Source: Gammaproteobacteria bacterium (lineage in GTDB: Bacteria; Pseudomonadota; Gammaproteobacteria; Pseudomonadales; Pseudohongiellaceae). Taken from it: 15,058 nt of DNA. Positions 1 through 7,864 of this stretch are shown here, piece by piece. A program made the position numbers and the translations under genes. The stretch covers positions 1 to 15,058 of the forward strand of contig DMJN01000161.1 in NCBI GenBank assembly GCA_003451715.1. The letters run 5' to 3'. The notes below the pieces were generated by a model. It saw only the letters and a list, made by a program, of their open reading frames with translations, was not told where the DNA came from and did no database searches. Positions within the stretch are counted from its first letter, which is position 1. Every line of letters begins with the position of its first letter.

Positions 1-1332
1 TTTGTAAAGAGCCGCCTTGGCATGATGATGTTTCTCCAGTATGCCGTTTGGGGAATCTGGTTACCGGTACTGGCGACTTATTTACAATCAACTACTGCAG
101 ATGGCGGTTTAGGATTCACGTCCGGGCAGGTCGGCTGGATCCTGGGAGTAGCTGGTTCAATCGGAGCAGTGTCTGCTCCTTTCATAGCCGGGCAGTTTGC
201 TGACCGCTATTTCTCCACTGAAAAATTTCTCGCAGTGCTTCTGGTAGCTGGTGGAATCGTCAAGCTGACACTCTCATATCAGGACTCGTTTACCGCCTGG
301 CTTATCCTGGCAACCCTTTACAGTGTGCTTTATATGCCGACACTGTCGCTGACTAATTCGATGGCCTTTGCGCACCTCGATGATCCCGACAGCGAGTGGC
401 CACGCATTCGAGTGCTGGGCACGATTGGCTGGATCGCGGCGAGCTGGTTATTTCCCATGATCTGGTTGCAGACAGACCTGGAGTTTCAAATTCTGCCACC
501 TTTCTTTGTCGGCACCGAAGTGCTCGATGCGACAGCTAGACTGGCTGATACCCTAAAGGTGTCAGGAGTCCTTGCTATTTTGTATGCAGGTTTCTGTTTT
601 CTACTCCCTCATACGCCCCCCAAGAAAGAAGCAGTGGAAAAACTGGCCTTCAAGAAAGCCTTCAGTTTGTTGTCACATCGATCCTTTGCCGTTCTAGTAG
701 CGGCTAGCTTACCCATAGCAGTAATTCATCAAGTTTACTTCATGCAGACCGGCCCATTTTTTGAAAATCAGTTAGGGCTGTTGGTGACCTACATCGCTCC
801 GGCGATGACTGTCGGCCAGTTTGCGGAGATTGGCTTCCTGGCATTGTTAGGAACATTCCTGGTTCGCCTCGGATTCAAATGGACGATTACCATCGGTGGC
901 CTCGCCTATTTCGCCCGCTATGCGATCTGGGGCCTTATCAGTTTGGAGGATGCAGCAGGCCCGTCGGTGGATGCAGCGGGTCAATTTGTGTGGACCATGC
1001 CGTTAATGATTGGGGTATTCAGTCAGTTACTACATGGGCTGTGTTATGCCTGCTTCTTCGCGTCTGCATTTATGTATGTCGATCGTATCGCCGAAGCGGA
1101 CATCCGCAATTCGGCGCAGACTGTATTTGGCATCATCATTCTGGGTATCGGTCCTATGTTAGCCGGTCCGTTCCTGGGCATCCTGGGCAGTGCCTTCGGA
1201 GAGGCCGGCGTGGTGACGGATTTTGCAGGTATGTGGTTTACCCTGGCGGCTCTGGCGTTGCTCACCACCGCTTTGATTGTGTTTGCCTTCGAGGATGAGA
1301 CCGAAGGTGAGATAGCCTTACAGCCAACTTGA
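1..1332 (+). CDS. MFS permease of the nucleoside:H+ symporter (NupG) family, 5' end outside window
   Basis: Inner-membrane secondary transporter of the major facilitator superfamily. The opening FLQYAVWGIWLPVLATYL segment is the characteristic first helix of the nucleoside:H+ symporter (NupG/XapB) group. A second family-like stretch follows around residues 120-145 of the visible product (PDSEWPRIRVLGTIGWIAAS). The protein is hydrophobic throughout, with about twelve helices and a charged central loop (PPKKEAVEKLAFKKAF) near the middle, the usual layout of two six-helix halves. The frame is open to base 1 and reads FVKSRLG before the ATG triplet at 22-30. Family members usually have a short basic lead before the first helix, so the true start is probably a few codons upstream of the window, although an ATG at 22 cannot be excluded. 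Substrate specificity is not readable: many proteins annotated this way in marine bacteria are not proven nucleoside carriers. The C-terminus is short and acidic (FEDETEGE). A GST-like gene follows 68 bases later. Confidence 0.85.
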   Translation, partial: FVKSRLGMMMFLQYAVWGIWLPVLATYLQSTTADGGLGFTSGQVGWILGVAGSIGAVSAPFIAGQFADRYFSTEKFLAVLLVAGGIVKLTLSYQDSFTAWLILATLYSVLYMPTLSLTNSMAFAHLDDPDSEWPRIRVLGTIGWIAASWLFPMIWLQTDLEFQILPPFFVGTEVLDATARLADTLKVSGVLAILYAGFCFLLPHTPPKKEAVEKLAFKKAFSLLSHRSFAVLVAASLPIAVIHQVYFMQTGPFFENQLGLLVTYIAPAMTVGQFAEIGFLALLGTFLVRLGFKWTITIGGLAYFARYAIWGLISLEDAAGPSVDAAGQFVWTMPLMIGVFSQLLHGLCYACFFASAFMYVDRIAEADIRNSAQTVFGIIILGIGPMLAGPFLGILGSAFGEAGVVTDFAGMWFTLAALALLTTALIVFAFEDETEGEIALQPT

Positions 1333-1400
1333 GGTAGAACTAAAAAAGGCTGCTGCCCAGTTGTCAGGTACTTTAAGCGTATTTATAAGAGGTCTCCGTT

Positions 1401-2012
1401 ATGAAGCTTTACGATCTACCCCCTTCACCCAATGCCCGTCGCGTGCGAATTTTTATTGCGGAGAAGGGATTGGATATTCCGGTTGTTCCAGTAAATATGA
1501 TGACCGGGGAAAACCAATCCGAAGAGTATCTGGCCAAAAATCCTCTGGGTAAGATGCCGCTGCTGGAATTAGATGGCGGCACCTGTATCGCCGAGTCAGC
1601 AGCAATCTGCCGTTACTTGGAAGAAATGAATCCCGAGCCTCCACTGTTGGGACGAGACCCATTGGATAAGGCGCTGGTCGACATGTGGCACCGCCGCATG
1701 GAGTTTGAACTGCTTATCCCCATGATTACTATCTTCGTCCATACCGGTGAAATGTGGAAAGATCGTGTCACTCAGATTCCCCAGCTGGCAGAGGTCACTG
1801 CGAAGAATGTGCAGGCGCGCATGGAATGGCTGAACCAGGAGTTGGAAGGAAAGGAGTTCATCGCCGGAGAAGATTACACGGTAGCCGATATTGCCGCACA
1901 GTGCGCCTTCGTCATGGGTAAGGCGGCCCTCGGTATACCTATTCCTGAAGGCCTGGATAAGTTGAATGATTGGTGGACGAGAGTATCAGCGCGTCCTACC
2001 GCCAGGGCGTGA
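1401..2012 (+). CDS. glutathione S-transferase family protein
   Basis: A 203-residue cytosolic GST-fold protein, of the usual family length. Residues 1-75 form the thioredoxin-like domain. SPNARRVR (9-16) carries the likely glutathione-activating Ser9 or Asn11, KMPLLEL contains the cis-proline (Pro53) and ESAAI (Glu65-Ser66) binds the gamma-glutamyl group. The rest is the helical domain, with the N-capping box TVAD (160-163) after FIAGEDY, a folding motif conserved in GSTs. The ATG at 1401 is preceded by a good Shine-Dalgarno sequence (AAGAGG, 1387-1392). Such proteins conjugate glutathione to electrophiles, reduce peroxides or act as isomerases; the subclass is not clear. The gene lies between a permease and a periplasmic dehydrogenase, so a role in detoxifying or processing a transported compound is possible but only inferred. 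It ends at ARPTARA, slightly shorter than many relatives, without sign of damage. Confidence 0.88.
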   Translation: MKLYDLPPSPNARRVRIFIAEKGLDIPVVPVNMMTGENQSEEYLAKNPLGKMPLLELDGGTCIAESAAICRYLEEMNPEPPLLGRDPLDKALVDMWHRRMEFELLIPMITIFVHTGEMWKDRVTQIPQLAEVTAKNVQARMEWLNQELEGKEFIAGEDYTVADIAAQCAFVMGKAALGIPIPEGLDKLNDWWTRVSARPTARA

Positions 2013-2064
2013 CAGAATCAAATGGATCAGGGGCGTTCGATTTGTTTCTTCTTTGGTGTTTCGT

Positions 2065-2095
2065 AGGAGAAAATCTAATGACACAAATCCTATGA
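2065..2095 (+). other. strong ribosome binding site leading into a five-codon ORF (MTQIL-stop)
   Basis: A near-ideal Shine-Dalgarno sequence (AGGAGA, 2065-2070) sits seven bases before an ATG at 2078, but that frame stops after five codons (TGA at 2093-2095). The next gene starts about 50 bases downstream without a good Shine-Dalgarno of its own. Read past the TGA, the same frame would end at a TAA overlapping the ATG at 2145. This may be a leader mini-ORF that couples translation to the quinoprotein gene, the remnant of an older start, or chance. Confidence 0.3.
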
Positions 2096-2144
2096 TTTGA
2101 AGGCGCCACTTACCGAATCACAGACACTTACAGAGTACAGAATA

Positions 2145-3941
2145 ATGAATAATAGAGTGCATATAAGTCCAGTCGTTGTTCTTCTAAGCCTAGTCATTAA
2201 TACTGCCATCGCTCAACAGGATGGCAGTCCGCCCAGAGGAATTATTCAACAATATGGCACAAACGCTGCCAGTTCGCTGCAATCTGTGACAGCTGACCCC
2301 GATTCCATTCCCTTGTTGCGTAGCTACTCGGCAGTCAGCGATGAAGTCTTGCAGAATCCTCCCGAATCCGACTGGATAACCTGGCGACGTACTTATGATA
2401 ACCAGGGCAATTCACCGCTGGATGAAGTCAACAAGACAAACGTTAGTAATTTGCAATTGGCCTGGCATCAACCGGTGACTCCCGGTAACAACATGCCTAC
2501 TCCGCTGGTACATGACGGCATCATGTTTCTGTACAGCGCCGGTGACGTGGTGCTGGCAATGGATGCCAGCAATGGAGAGTTGCTATGGCGCTACAGTCAT
2601 GATGGTAGTGCCGTTACCAGCCACAAGTTTGGCATTGCACTGCATGAGAATAAGGTACTGGTGCCCACTTCGGATCTGCACATGGTGGCGCTGGATGCAC
2701 GCTCCGGAAAAGTCATCTGGGATCATGCCATCGATACCAATGGCAACACCGGACATGCACTGCGCAGTGCGCCCACCATTGCCGGCGGGCAGGTTATCCA
2801 GGGCATGGCGGCGAGCCGGGTACCCGGGGGTGGTTTTATCATCGCCATCGATCTGCAGACCGGCGAGGAAACCTGGCGGTTTAACACGCTAGCCAGGCCC
2901 GGCGAGCCAGGCGGTAACACCTGGAACAATATTCCACTGGAAGAGCGACAAGGTGGCTCGGTATGGAATACCGGCAGCTATGACGCGGAACTGGATCTGG
3001 TCTTCTACGGTGTTTCGCCTACTTATAATACGGCGCCACTGCTCTATCCACTGGGTATGGAAGGCGTCAGCAACGATGCACTCTACACCAATGCCACCCT
3101 CGCCCTACGGCCAGCCACCGGCGAGCTGGTGTGGTATTACCAACATATCGCCAACGATCAATTCGATCTCGACTGGATCTTCGAGCGGTCTATAGTCGAG
3201 TTGGAAATCGAGGGCCAGGCGAGAAAGGTGGTTGTCACCGCCGGCAAGCCGGGCCTCTTCGATGCTCTTGATGCCGCGACAGGTCAATACTTGTTCTCGG
3301 TAGATCCCGGCATTCAGAACATCGTCAGCGCCATCGACCCGGTCACCGGGACCAAATACATCAATCCCGATGTGTTCCCCGACGCTGAAATGACCCGTAC
3401 GGTCTGTCCGCTCTATCAGGGTGGACGCAACTGGCCCGCCAGCTCCATCGATAATGAATCCAAAATGCTGTTCGTGCCGATGTTCGAAGTGTGCATGGAT
3501 ACCCTGCTCAACGGTGAGGGTACCCTGCTCAGCAGTGGGCTGCGGATGGATGCCGTGCCTGTCCCGGGCAGCGATGGCAATTTTGGCAGGCTTCAGGCTA
3601 TCGACCTGCAGCGACAGGAACTGGCCTGGCAGCACAGAGAACTAATCCCGCCGATCTCCGCGGCACTGGCCACGGCAGGTGGGCTGGTATTCGCCGGTTA
3701 TCTCGATCATTCATTTAAGGCCTTCGATCAAGAGACCGGTGAGATTTTGTGGGAAACCGATCTCGACGCGATTCCTTCGTCATTTCCAATCAGCTATAGC
3801 GTCGACGGAAAACAATACATTGCCGTTGTGGCCGGGCAGCTGAACTTGCACACGGGAATCTGGCTTGGTCTGATGAATCAATTTACCGGCTTTGCCCCGG
3901 CGAATCCCGGCGCGGCGGCGCTGTGGGTGTTTGCTCTGTAA
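2145..3941 (+). CDS. secreted PQQ-type quinoprotein dehydrogenase
   Basis: Predicted periplasmic eight-bladed beta-propeller dehydrogenase of the PQQ-dependent alcohol dehydrogenase family. The ATG at 2145 gives 598 residues that begin with a Sec signal peptide (hydrophobic core PVVVLLSLVIN, cleavage after AIA near residue 23). The open frame extends to a TTG at 2097, but that start would bury the signal peptide. Family marks are the entry motif W(I)TWRR..DNQGNSPL at 77-92, repeated blade motifs of the form ALDA.(S/T)GK..W, the WNTGSYDAELDLVFYG block, and DQFDLDW at 338-344, where the catalytic Asp of the family lies. Later CPLYQGGRNWP (421-431) also fits. Unusual points: the vicinal Cys-Cys pair of classical PQQ alcohol dehydrogenases is missing, the calcium-site region reads VSPTYN rather than the usual GNPSPWN-like form, and there is no CxxCH haem domain, so electrons must pass to a separate cytochrome. 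PQQ loading and substrate are inferred from family only. Confidence 0.85.
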   Translation: MNNRVHISPVVVLLSLVINTAIAQQDGSPPRGIIQQYGTNAASSLQSVTADPDSIPLLRSYSAVSDEVLQNPPESDWITWRRTYDNQGNSPLDEVNKTNVSNLQLAWHQPVTPGNNMPTPLVHDGIMFLYSAGDVVLAMDASNGELLWRYSHDGSAVTSHKFGIALHENKVLVPTSDLHMVALDARSGKVIWDHAIDTNGNTGHALRSAPTIAGGQVIQGMAASRVPGGGFIIAIDLQTGEETWRFNTLARPGEPGGNTWNNIPLEERQGGSVWNTGSYDAELDLVFYGVSPTYNTAPLLYPLGMEGVSNDALYTNATLALRPATGELVWYYQHIANDQFDLDWIFERSIVELEIEGQARKVVVTAGKPGLFDALDAATGQYLFSVDPGIQNIVSAIDPVTGTKYINPDVFPDAEMTRTVCPLYQGGRNWPASSIDNESKMLFVPMFEVCMDTLLNGEGTLLSSGLRMDAVPVPGSDGNFGRLQAIDLQRQELAWQHRELIPPISAALATAGGLVFAGYLDHSFKAFDQETGEILWETDLDAIPSSFPISYSVDGKQYIAVVAGQLNLHTGIWLGLMNQFTGFAPANPGAAALWVFAL

Positions 3942-4061
3942 CAGTGGTCTGATTGGAAATATACGCAGCTTGACGGCTTGATCTGCACAACAAAAGTAGA
4001 CTCAAACCGTGTCAGGTTTTATTCTTCCCTAAACGGCGAGATCACAACTAGAGCCAGAACA

Positions 4062-4862
4062 ATGCGTTCCCCCTACGATATTCCCCTGTTGCGGTTTATG
4101 TATGATGCTCGGCAACCGGCTGAAGAATTAGCTTACCGGGAACATTTCCTGGATAACGATATTCGGCAGCTGGCTGTTTCTTCTTATGCTGTCACACTGC
4201 TACTCATCGCGATGACAATGGTCGATTTGTCCCGGCTGGCCGATGAGCCTGTGCTTGTTAATGGCATCGGTATAAAGATTATTCTCTTGTTTACTGGACT
4301 GGGCGTGGCACGGATAGTTGCCATAAAGCGACAACCAAGGGTGATGGATCTGTGCGCATTGCTCTACACAGCCCTATTTGCCATAGGCCTTCTACTTACC
4401 TACGCCAGCAATGACTATTCGGGACTACGTATCACAGCCCTCACAGCCGTGTTCATCTACACCGCGCATTTTGCATTTCCGGTGTATGCGAGCTATCTGT
4501 TGCCAGCGATGACTATACTCATCGTCGGCGAAGCAGCAATGATCCTCATCCAGAACCGAGCAGATCTGGTACTGGATAGACCGGTAATACTGATCGTCGT
4601 CCTGTTTGCTCAATTTATGTCGATGCTTGCATCATCCTTACATCAGCGGGCGAGATACAGTATTTTTTCCGCCTTGAAGCAAGTCAAAACACGTTCAGGC
4701 TTTCTACCAATATGTGCGAGTTGCAAAAAAATTCGTAACGATGATGGTTACTACCAGCAGATAGAGCAGTACATCGCCGAGAACTCAGACGCTGAATTCA
4801 CCCATGGCATCTGCCCGACCTGTGCAAAAGATCTCTACGGTGATCTCGGCAAGAGAAAATAG
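4062..4862 (+). CDS. polytopic membrane protein with C-terminal CxxC...CxxC signalling-associated domain
   Basis: A 266-residue protein from the ATG at 4062. The frame is open from a TTG at 3978, but the first 28 codons of that version do not look like a membrane-protein N-terminus. Residues 1-38 are cytosolic-type (RSPYDIPLLRFMYDARQPAEE, then LAYREHFLDNDIRQ), followed by about six hydrophobic helices between residues 40 and 190. The C-terminal part (about 215-262) starts LPICASCKKIRNDDGYYQQI and ends HGICPTCAKDLY. Its four cysteines (218, 221, 251, 254) look like a small zinc-ribbon-type module. I know this module as a tail on histidine kinases, PAS proteins and response regulators, where it joins sensing to output. 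Here it is attached to a membrane domain with no kinase, cyclase or GGDEF domain. Role unknown; a membrane sensor or partner protein is the best guess. No clear Shine-Dalgarno precedes the chosen start. Confidence 0.7.
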   Translation: MRSPYDIPLLRFMYDARQPAEELAYREHFLDNDIRQLAVSSYAVTLLLIAMTMVDLSRLADEPVLVNGIGIKIILLFTGLGVARIVAIKRQPRVMDLCALLYTALFAIGLLLTYASNDYSGLRITALTAVFIYTAHFAFPVYASYLLPAMTILIVGEAAMILIQNRADLVLDRPVILIVVLFAQFMSMLASSLHQRARYSIFSALKQVKTRSGFLPICASCKKIRNDDGYYQQIEQYIAENSDAEFTHGICPTCAKDLYGDLGKRK

Positions 4863-5010
4863 ATAGGAAAGATAAAGGTAAATGGGGAGAGGTTTCATTT
4901 TCCGGTCGATCCTGTACTGGCTGACAGCAATCTCCCTGGAAGCTGATACCGCGCTACATTGCTGGTCATTATCCGGGACGGCAGTGGGGATAAGCCCTCT
5001 CTATCCACAG

Positions 5011-5060
5011 TTGACTTAGCGCTGACTAAGCCGCAGCATCGAAAAATCCCGAGAAGAGGA
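5011..5060 (+). promoter_or_regulatory. possible promoter/operator and ribosome binding site before the amidohydrolase operon
   Basis: TTGACT (5011-5016) is a good -35 box. Seventeen bases further, CAGCAT (5034-5039) is only a poor -10 match. The spacer holds an inverted repeat, CTTAG (5015-5019) and CTAAG (5026-5030) separated by six bases, which could be an operator half-site pair. AAGAGGA (5054-5060) is a clear Shine-Dalgarno for the ATG at 5068. The ribosome site is solid; the promoter and operator are tentative. Confidence 0.3.
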
Positions 5061-5067
5061 ATCCAAC

Positions 5068-6261
5068 ATGATGAATCGCCGCCGTTTTCTCGCCACTGCC
5101 CGCACCACAATCGGCGCCACAGTGTTGGCTCATCCTCTGTTGTCATCGGCACAGTCCTACGACATGATCGTCAGGGGTGGCCGCGTGGTTGATCCGTCTC
5201 TCCATAAAGATAGTGTTGCCGACGTGGCGATCATCGATGGCCATATCGCTGCGGTGGCATCGAATATAGGTGCCGGTGCGGCGCAAGAGATCGATGCCAC
5301 TGACAAGCTGGTGTTGCCGGGGCTGCTCGATATCCACGCCCACTACGCACAAGATGCTCAGGGACCTCACATTTGCCTGTCCGATGGCGTGACGGGTTGG
5401 GTGGATGCCGGTTCGGCGGGGGCTGACAATATCGATGACATCGTTGCCGTAGCCCGCTCGGCTCCGCAACCCGCACGAGTGCTGCTCAACATCGGTCGAC
5501 AGGGCGTCATTCCCGCGGGCGACACGGCGGATCTGTCCCTGGCAGACGTGGAAGCCGCCAAAGCGGCGATTGCCCGGCACCGTGGTTATGTCATCGGTGT
5601 CAAGGCACGACTCACCGCTGGCGTTACCGCCAACGACACAGAAGTTCTGCGTCGTGCCCAGGAGGTGGCCTCCTATTTCAATCTGCCTGTCATGATTTAC
5701 ATCGGGCAATCTGCCACCCCCATGGGCGAGTTGGTGGCGTTGCTTAAACCCGGCGACATCGTCACCCACATGTTCGCACCCCCACCTAATGCCATCTTCG
5801 ATGACGATGGCCACATCTTTCCAGAAATTCTTGAGGCGCGCCGCCGCGGCATCTGGTTCGATGTGGCCAACGGCCGGATTGACCACCTCAGATGGGATAG
5901 TTTCGATGCCATCATGGCAGCCGGCTTCTGGCCCGACACCACATCCACCGACGGGTTCTCTAACAGCCGTAGCGCACCCGGTGTAATCGATTTCCCCAAC
6001 GTGATGTCAAAGCTGCTGAATTTTGGTGGCATGAGTCTGAGCGAGGTGGTGGCCTGTGGATCCTATAATGCTTCCTGTATTCACGCTTTTCTCAGGGATA
6101 AGGGAACCCTGAATGTGGGTGCCCCGGCAGATATTGCTATACTGGAACTGCGGCGGGGCTCCTTCGATTTTCTCGATAACTATGAGAATGTTCGAACCGG
6201 CGAATGGCGCCTGTTTCCATCCGACACAATTCTCGGTGGCAGGCGTGTACCACGAGTCTGA
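5068..6261 (+). CDS. Tat-exported amidohydrolase/deacetylase-like metallohydrolase with altered metal site
   Basis: A 397-residue amidohydrolase-superfamily protein resembling the EF0837/Atu3266 deacetylase and dihydroorotase-like group. It begins with a twin-arginine signal (NRRRFLATA, then a hydrophobic stretch to about residue 28), so it is probably exported folded to the periplasm. The small beta domain (YDMIVRGGRVVDPS) is split around the TIM barrel as usual for the superfamily. The barrel shows HxH on strand 1 (His90, His92 in LDIHAHY), the likely carboxylated Lys179 (GVKARLT), His234 (VTHMF) and the strand-8 Asp295 (TTSTDGF). The strand-5 ligand, normally His in a VHIG-like motif, is Tyr211 (MIYIGQ), and a GHG-like motif is ANG (Asn268). 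The enzyme may therefore have a changed metal centre or reaction. The ATG follows a good Shine-Dalgarno and starts a four-gene run that shares export to the periplasm. Substrate unknown: N-acyl amino acids, cyclic amides and lactones are all family possibilities. Confidence 0.82.
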   Translation: MMNRRRFLATARTTIGATVLAHPLLSSAQSYDMIVRGGRVVDPSLHKDSVADVAIIDGHIAAVASNIGAGAAQEIDATDKLVLPGLLDIHAHYAQDAQGPHICLSDGVTGWVDAGSAGADNIDDIVAVARSAPQPARVLLNIGRQGVIPAGDTADLSLADVEAAKAAIARHRGYVIGVKARLTAGVTANDTEVLRRAQEVASYFNLPVMIYIGQSATPMGELVALLKPGDIVTHMFAPPPNAIFDDDGHIFPEILEARRRGIWFDVANGRIDHLRWDSFDAIMAAGFWPDTTSTDGFSNSRSAPGVIDFPNVMSKLLNFGGMSLSEVVACGSYNASCIHAFLRDKGTLNVGAPADIAILELRRGSFDFLDNYENVRTGEWRLFPSDTILGGRRVPRV

Positions 6262-6317
6262 AGAATGTGTAGAAAAACTGTTCATGGCTACCTGACACCA
6301 TAACACTCTTTATATAG

Positions 6318-7841
6318 ATGATTATAAGCAACACAGACTACAGACGCTTGCTGCTAACACTTAGCGTATTCCTGCCGGCTGTTTACACCACCAGTGCACA
6401 GGAACTGGAGCCCCTCCGACCCCTTAGTAAAGTTCCCTATCAGCTCAATGCATTGCAGGACAGCTTCCTGGAATGGCCGGACACTACCAACGCCTATGCC
6501 TCTATCGACGGGCAGCGCATGCAGACTTATATTGTGGAACAGCAGGACATCTCGCGCCGCTATAGAGACACCGTCAATTCTCAATACTGGGGTCGAATCA
6601 TTGGTGCTTCTTCGGACTGGGAAAGTGCCGAATGGCTCGAGCAAAAATACCGCGACCTGCAGCTGCAGGACATCTCGATCCAGCCATTCGACCTGACACC
6701 GCAATGGTTTCCACAATCTTGGTCAGTCAGCGTCATTGCGGTAGGCAGAGAATACAGTGTCGCCACTGCACATCCGTTTTACCGCTCCACAGGGACCGAC
6801 ACCAATGGTATTGAGCTTGAGTTGATCTATGTTGGTTTGGGTACGGAAGCCGACTTCGCAGGCCGAGATGTGGCCGGCAAGGCTGTGCTAATCTCCGACA
6901 TGCTGGGATTACCGGAAGAGGGTGCACTGCTCAGGGCGAGCGAGAAGGGAGCCGCCGCCATTTTTAATGCACGCATGATGCCTGGAAATATGCGATACCA
7001 GGCATATCCGGTCGCCACCGACGTTCCGACCTTTACCCTGGGTAATGAAGATGGCATTGCTCTGCGCGAATTTATAGAGAGTGGCCTGGCACCTGAGTTA
7101 AAGATCAAGCTGGATATCGATATCGTATCTGGTCTTCAGACAGCGATGGTCTGGGGATCCCTTCCAGGCCAGACAGACGAAACAATCTATGTCATGGCTC
7201 ATCGAGACGGATTCTTTGATGCCGCCGGTGACAACGCCTCTGGCGTGGCTTCCATGATTGAATTGGCTGAGTACTACGTAGGGATTCCTGCAGAGGAACG
7301 ACGACGTACCCTGATCTTTATTGGATTGGACGGCCATCACAACAGCGGCCCTGGCTTCGGTGTAGGTAGAATGTGGCTGGCAGCGAATCATGAAAGCCTG
7401 TTCGATAAGACGGCATTGCTAATCAACGCGGAGCATCCTTCCACCGTCCAGACTATCGTCAGGCCACGTTATCTCAATCGAGACGAGGAAATAGTCTGGT
7501 CTAATTCCTATACTGCTTTTCACTGGTATGCCGGCGGTTCGACACGACCTGAACTGAATCAAATCGCTCTGAATGCCTTCCGGGAGTTTGGCATCAGCAC
7601 CTACCTCGAGCCCAACCCGAGGGCTCCTGCAGGAGATCTGAGTCGTGTGTTTCAGTATGTCCCGGGGCTGACCACAACAGATTATTTCCACTATTTTCAC
7701 AGCGAACTCGAGACAGTGGAAACCGTCCCATGGACTGGATTGCAAAATACAACAAAGGCCTATGCCAGGATTATCGACGAGGTGAATAAACTGGACCTGG
7801 ACGTCCTGAAGAGACCGCCTGGCACAGGTCTGGACCAATAG
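6318..7841 (+). CDS. secreted M28-family (aminopeptidase-like) metallohydrolase with atypical active-site pair
   Basis: A 507-residue protein with a Sec signal peptide (hydrophobic LLLTLSVFLPAVY, cleavage after TSA near residue 27), so probably periplasmic or outside the cell. Residues about 150-270 look like a protease-associated (PA) insert (YVGLGTEADF, then AGRDVAGKAVLISD). The M28 catalytic domain follows: His295-x-Asp297 in MAHRDGFFDAAGD, bridging Asp305 in DNASGVASMIELA, then the position where M28 enzymes usually have Glu-Glu reads DGHHNSG (His340-His341). Glu372 (NAEH) and a histidine at 458 or 461 (FHYFHSELETVET) fit the last two metal ligands. The His-His replacement means peptidase activity should not be assumed; it could be a divergent subfamily with another hydrolytic role. 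The ATG at 6318 lacks a strong Shine-Dalgarno and lies 56 bases after the amidohydrolase. The cytochrome gene starts 23 bases after its stop. Confidence 0.8.
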   Translation: MIISNTDYRRLLLTLSVFLPAVYTTSAQELEPLRPLSKVPYQLNALQDSFLEWPDTTNAYASIDGQRMQTYIVEQQDISRRYRDTVNSQYWGRIIGASSDWESAEWLEQKYRDLQLQDISIQPFDLTPQWFPQSWSVSVIAVGREYSVATAHPFYRSTGTDTNGIELELIYVGLGTEADFAGRDVAGKAVLISDMLGLPEEGALLRASEKGAAAIFNARMMPGNMRYQAYPVATDVPTFTLGNEDGIALREFIESGLAPELKIKLDIDIVSGLQTAMVWGSLPGQTDETIYVMAHRDGFFDAAGDNASGVASMIELAEYYVGIPAEERRRTLIFIGLDGHHNSGPGFGVGRMWLAANHESLFDKTALLINAEHPSTVQTIVRPRYLNRDEEIVWSNSYTAFHWYAGGSTRPELNQIALNAFREFGISTYLEPNPRAPAGDLSRVFQYVPGLTTTDYFHYFHSELETVETVPWTGLQNTTKAYARIIDEVNKLDLDVLKRPPGTGLDQ

Positions 7842-7864
7842 CTTTGGGGATGAACAGGTTGACA

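Noticed and set aside
2097..2144. TTG start giving a 16-residue longer quinoprotein
   Set aside because: The extra residues are polar and would place the signal peptide inside the protein; the ATG at 2145 begins a standard signal sequence.
3105..3635. 176-codon minus-strand open frame inside the quinoprotein gene
   Set aside because: Antisense to clear beta-propeller repeats and lacking any ribosome site or domain.
3970..4002. TTGACG as a -35 box before the membrane protein gene
   Set aside because: No acceptable -10 at 16-18 bases; the nearest candidate (TAGACT) is about 21 bases away.
3978..4061. TTG start giving a 28-residue longer membrane protein
   Set aside because: No ribosome site, and the added residues do not resemble the domain that follows; the ATG at 4062 begins the recognisable part.
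5143..5886. 247-codon minus-strand open frame inside the amidohydrolase gene
   Set aside because: The plus strand encodes a full amidohydrolase with signal peptide and metal ligands; the antisense product shows no recognisable motif and is a coding-strand shadow.
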